From Colias croceus (lineage: Eukaryota; Arthropoda; Insecta; Lepidoptera; Pieridae): a stretch of 64,000 nucleotides of DNA. The stretch's first letter is position 1, and each line of letters starts with the position of its first letter. A model generated the notes under the pieces. The model saw nothing but the letters and a program-made list of their open reading frames with translations, did not search any database and was not told the origin of the DNA. Made by a program: the position numbers and the translations under genes. Below are positions 14,101 to 20,100 of the stretch, in pieces. The stretch covers positions 1,054,001 to 1,118,000 of the forward strand of contig NC_059566.1 of NCBI RefSeq assembly GCF_905220415.1. Reading direction: 5' to 3'.

Positions 14101-17100
14101 GGAAAATTAAATGAATATTTATTTTTGTATGAAAATAAAATCTAACAAATTATCAAAAGTCGTAGAACAAATGTTGTTACTTATGATGTTAGCTATCTTG
14201 TCCTGCGAGGTTGCTGGTGTTTTACAAGTCACCCTGTATAAGTCATAAAACACAACTGTCTTACCTGTGGTCTTACCACAAAAAACTGACAGGGTTTAAC
14301 TTTAAGCGCGGGTTCTCTTTAATCAGATTTTGTCGTATTTCACATAGACAACTATTAAAGTGACAGATCCCTGGATTAAAGTTAGACTGTGTTTAAATTG
14401 TTTTGGGTAATTCCATAATATTTTTTTTTAAATATCGAACATTACAGAATTTTTTTCTCGTTTTTTTTTTTGCAATCAGACCTAAAATAATCTGTCAAAA
14501 TGACGTTTGGTGATTCCAAAACTCTTGTTTTTAATAATGTTAATTCAAATTGCCCTTTATTTATGAAATTAATAAATTTAATATATCTTACCCCTGAAGC
14601 CAGAATACTTGAAGAGGTAGTCACCAAGTTGGTTGTGATCTGAAACATAAAAAAATTAATAAGTAACATGTCAATTTTTGGAGGGAAAAATAATAGAGAC
14701 GTTATCTGTTCTAAAATTATTTATAATGGTTTCACAATAGAGTAGATTTTTAATAAATTATTAAAATTATGTAGTAGTATGTAGTAGTAGTAATAAAATA
14801 TTACTTTTTTGAAAATTTATGGAATAAATCTTTGAAGGAAATAAAAATATTATGTATTTAGGTCGCGTGAAGTAAAAAGAACGCTGACGGTTAAGCTGCG
14901 CATTGGCGATTTATCGGTCTATTTGGTGTTATGAGGTGGTATAAGAATAACAAATAGGTAGTTGCGAAGCCACGATTCGCGAGCCTAGTTCAAAAATAAA
15001 ATAATCGGCACATAGCTTACGTGCAAAACTCGATCCATGCGCAAACACAACCCATCACTTTCATCCAGCGTTCTTTTTACGTGACGCGTAAAGTATATAG
15101 ATATTTTGTTTCTTATAATATGATTACTTACTGCGCACTCCGAATATTTCGTCCAAGGGGTCGAGAAGTCCTGTAAAATATGCAACTTATTCATCATCAT
15201 CGTCATCAGCCCATATACGTTCCCACTGCTGGGACACGGGCCTCCTATGAGGGTACAGGCCATAATCCACCGCGCTGGCCAAGTGCGTGTTGGCGGATGA
15301 CACATGTCGTCGAACTTTTTAATTCTTCGACATGTCGGTTTCCTCACGATGTTTTCCTTCACCGTTCGAGCAGTGGTGATGTTACAACATGCGCAGATAA
15401 ATTGAAAAATCAATTTAATTCCTGCGCGCTCGCCTGGTCTCGAACCCCGGACTTATCGATTCGAAGTCCGAGGTCTCACCACTGAGCCACCACTGCTCTA
15501 GCGAGTTATTATATCCTTTATATTTAAAGTTAAATTACATTTGTGATAGGTATATATAACTTAAGTAGGATTTTTAACGTTCATTTTTTTTCACAGAAAC
15601 AAGAATACAGCAAAAGTCTATACTTTAATGTTATAAAGCTGAAGAGTTGTTTGTTTGAACGCGCTTATCTCAGGAAGTGCTGGTCCGATTTGAAAAATTC
15701 TTTCAGTGTTAGATAGCCTATTTATCAAGGAAGCTACCTATATAAATTATCATCACGCTAAGACCAACAGAAGCGGAGCAATGTGGGTAAAACTGCGGAG
15801 CGCAGCTAGTAGATATCTTATATTTTAATTATTAATATATATCGTATATATTATAATATATCTTATATATCTTATATATATATATATATATATAAATACC
15901 AACTTGGGCACTAAGTTGATCCAGCCTGACTGCCGTGCATTGCCGACTCCACCTTTTCCCCCATATTACTCGACTCCGGTTGCATAAATCTTGCCCGGAG
16001 TGGCAACGGCGCAAATATTTGGGCGATGTTGCCAAACGTATTCATAGAGAAATTGATATACTCAACATTTTTATTGCTAAGATCTTGAACTGAATCGACT
16101 CCGTAACGGCCGAAATTCAGAAACCCATAAACACTTGTTGGCTCCGTTTTATATACCAAATCCAAAGTCGTATGTTGATCAGATCCATTTATATTATCAA
16201 AATTACAGCTTTATTTGATCCGACAAAACGAAACTGTATATTAAGTAACGTAGATTAATTTTTCGTAAACACTACAGTATTTGTTGGCTCCGTACACAAA
16301 CATATTATAGTTAGTTAACGTTCCATACATTGCTGAATCCGCCTAGACTAGACAAACTCGACTTCGTAACGGTTCAAATTTTGAAATGCTTAAACACTTC
16401 TTGACTTCGTTTTATATACCAAATCATTAGTCGTATGTTGATCTGTTCCATTTATATGCACTTGCATGACATTGACATGGGGATATGAAATTAGGGCTAG
16501 CAAAAAATCTCCTTAAAGTTTTATGGAAGTTGAAGAAGTCGACCGTAATTCAATTGAAACTTATTGAAAACGTTGTGAAACTAAAAATACGGAACCCTAA
16601 AAAGATAGATATTTGGACGAACCTTTCGTCATACAGTGACGGTGATAATTCTCAAGTAGTATGCATCCTACAAATAACAACCTACCACTTGAATCAGGGC
16701 AACTTTTTCGCGAACGCTTCACGTGATCCGTCAATATTTACTATCGGATTACGATATTTATTGACGTGTAGGGTAGTGTATTGACCGATCAAAATATATC
16801 GCTGGATTTCTGGAAATCCTTGTGATCTGATCCCAGGACCTAGATCGCTATATTTATCTTGCCGTCAGTATTGATGGTGTAGGGTGTGCTGTGATCTCTC
16901 CCAAGATACATCAGTAAATATCAAGATAATTATCATAAAATTTGTTGACGTGTAGCGTTCGCCTTTGCCCTGGTTCTGACATCAATCTGATAAAATAATT
17001 AAAATGTTAGATTTAGGTCAAACAAATGACGACTCATATTCCTGCACAAATTATCCATTGCGGAGTAAATATGAGTGTACGCAGATCGCCAACATGCAGT

Positions 17101-20100
17101 GGGTACTGCCGGTGGATCGCATCCCGATCTATCGAAGCTAAGTTCGTTTTCTACGAGTTCTACGCCAACTGATACTCAAATTACTTACAGAAAACGGAAA
17201 CAACCGCTAGAACAAGATTGCAGATTTAGTGATGATATGAAGGATATTCGGTCGGAGTTGAGCCGTATTTATTACTTGAAAAATATGTATGCTCAAATAA
17301 ACAAATAGTAAACAAAATTCATGAAAACATTTCTGAGGTAAAAATACAAATTACCGAAATTAAATCGTCGAACGAACAATCTTTGAATTTAATTCGCCAA
17401 AATACGAATCAAATCAATGAAATTAAGTCATCAGCATGTATGATAATTACTGAACAAAACATATTGAAGAGTGCTATTTCTCAATTAGAATCCCAGATAA
17501 ACCAGGGTGAGAGTAAAATAAAATCACTGGAATTAAATCTATAAATCAGTAAGCCAACCCATCGGGTTTTACGTCTAAAAATCAACTTCATATAAATTAA
17601 AACTTAATCAAGGAACTACGGGACAGAAAGAGCCGCGAAAAAAATGTAATTTTTACTGGTTTCCCAGAAAGACATCTTATAATTCAGAGGAGAGGAAATC
17701 TAAAGACAACTACGAAATTTTAAAAATTACCTCACTAATAAGTTCAGACCTACCGAAGCCAGTAAAAATATATAATTATAAATAACCTTAATTCAAGCTG
17801 TAGTACAGGTCTTGATGGTATTACTACAAAAGCAATTAAATGCATCAAAGAAAAATTAAATCATACTTTAAGCAACTGTTTTAACCAAGCCATAAGTCAT
17901 AGACGTTTTCCGGACTCGTTAAAAATAGCGAAGGTAACTCCTATCTATAAGAGTGAGTATTCGGTTTTGCCAGTATTGTCAAAATATTGGAGAAGATTTT
18001 ACACACGAGATTACAAAAATATTTAGACTCATTTAATTTTAATTCAGTGCGTCAATACGAATTTAAGCCAAAAAGTGAGCTGTGTGAGCGACTATGGACC
18101 TAACTATTAAAATAAAACAGAACATTGACGCAAACAATATAGTTTTGGGAGTGTTTATTGACCTACAAAAGGCCTTCGATACCGTTTCTCACGAACTTTT
18201 AATAAAGAAATTAACATCAATTAACATTAATGGTAAAGCACTAGATATGCTGAAATCATATTTAAAAAATCGATCACAAATATTTAAAATAGATAACCAC
18301 GATAGCATTCTCTTACTAATTACATGTGGCGTACCCCAAGGTTCGATTCTAGGCCCATTGCTTTTTTTAATTTATATTAATAATTTACTAGATTTAAAGC
18401 TAAATGGTCACCTAACACTTTATGCGGATGACACCTGTCTGTTTTATTTTGGTCCTTCTATATATGACATGATAGCGCAAGCACAAAATGAATTAAATAA
18501 ATGGTTTCAATGCAATCTACTAAAAATAAATATAGCTAAATTCAAAGCTCATAAAAAAATTATTCCACCACACGCTCCACTTAAAATTAACGGTGTTGTA
18601 TTAGAACATAAAACCCACGAGAAATAACCTAGATTTGCGAATCGGCAGCTCTCTGAAAAATAAATTATCAGCACTTCTTAGATCTCTGCGTAATATTACT
18701 TCTTGCCTTCCTCATAAATTACGCCACACCATCTACAACACGTTAGTAAAGCCGCACCTAATGTATTTAATAGAAGTATGGGGGAGTGCTTACAAAAATA
18801 AATTAGCGCCACTCCAAATTTTACAAAATAAAATCATTAAAACTATCTATAACTATCCTTTTTTAACTTCTACAAATAAAATCTACGACGACACTAAAAT
18901 AATGAATTTAAAACAATTATACTTTTATAATACGTGTATGTTCATCCGCAAATCGCTACATAAAAACATAAATACAAATATTATAATCTCAACATCAAAT
19001 CGCCACTATCCTAATAGACGAGCTAGCTATCTTGCCCTCCCGAAGATCCGAACAAATTATGGAAGGCGAACGGCAACATACGTTTCTATAACGGGAATAA
19101 ATGTCTTTAAAACTTCAAATGGCTAAGGCCGCAAGCGACCAATGGCTGAGCTCGGTGGGCTCTGATTGGCTCATTTGAATCGGATCAACAAGAGCTAAAA
19201 CGCAAAAAAGGTGGATTTGTATAAAAAGCACGTAATTATTATTATTACTCATGGTTACACTTGTGGCTCCGTTTGGATCCACATACGGACGGTGGTGTGG
19301 CAATGGATCCACAAATACCAACCGGATCAACAAGTGAAAACGGATCAAATAATTACTAACTATATGGCACGTTTGATCAACATAGTGCCCGTGGAGATAT
19401 CTATATATATATCTTATATATTATAATATCTATATATTATTATTTTATATATATCTATATCTTACCACCCGAGCCATGTCCACCAAGCAACCCTTGGTTC
19501 ACATGGTCATGTACTTGCTGTACCGTTCTGACAGCATTGCCAACAGTACCTAATGCGTTGCCAAGGAGACCGCCATTTTGTTGCGGTTGGTGTCTTTGGT
19601 ACACTGTGAAAGAAAGGAATATCTTAAGTCTTTTAATAACTCAGGCCCCGAAGGCCCGAAATCACAGACACAATAGAAAATCTATTGTGTCGTGGACCGA
19701 TCGGGCCGTTTGGGGCTCAATGGGTTAAACGTGTGAAACGTCATTATTACATTACAAGCGTTTTCAAAGAAAAACCCGCATAGTTCCCGTTCCCGTGGGA
19801 TTTCCGGGATAAAACCTATCCTATGTGTTAATCCAAGTTACCCTCTATATGTGTGCTAAATTTCATTTTAATCGGTTTAGTAGTGTTTTCGTGAAAGATC
19901 AACATACATGCACACGCACATCCATCCTCACAAACTTTCGCATTTATATTATTAGTAGAATAGTAGGAAGTAGGATAGGGTACAGTACTGTAGTTGTCGC
20001 GTGAGCGTAGAACCGATTCCCGGTGGTGACGAAGAAAAAAAATCTCGGTATGGTAGGACACAGAAGTCTGATCACCTACTTGTCCCTAAAGAAAATCGAT

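Larger units (their letters stand above)
11711..14236. mobile_element. 2.5-kb DNA transposon with long terminal inverted repeats
   Basis: Left end CAGGGTTACTTGTAAAACACC.. (11711-11800) is the inverse of 14155-14236 (..GGTGTTTTACAAGTCACCCTG); both include CCTCGCAGGACAAGATAGCT and CATAAGTAACAACATTTGTTCTACGAC with few changes. A second inverted pair, AACATTGAGATAATAT..ATATGGAG, is at about 11818-11845 and 13912-13942. TATA flanks both ends. No transposase frame remains. The interior holds a Helitron copy that itself holds another transposon. Confidence 0.78.
15898..19398 (+). mobile_element. degenerate retroelement region with inverted ends, between AT microsatellites
   Basis: The left end has GGGCACTAAGTTGATCC and the right end GATCAACATAGTGCCC, roughly inverted, each beside a TATA microsatellite (15836-15896 and 19400-19460). 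The left 600 bp contain two diverged copies of one segment (about 15915-16195 and 16260-16460; shared CTCCGTTTTATATACCAAATC and AGTCGTATGTTGATC). The middle carries the ORF1 and RT relics listed separately. It may be one composite element or a LINE nested in a DNA transposon. Confidence 0.5.
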
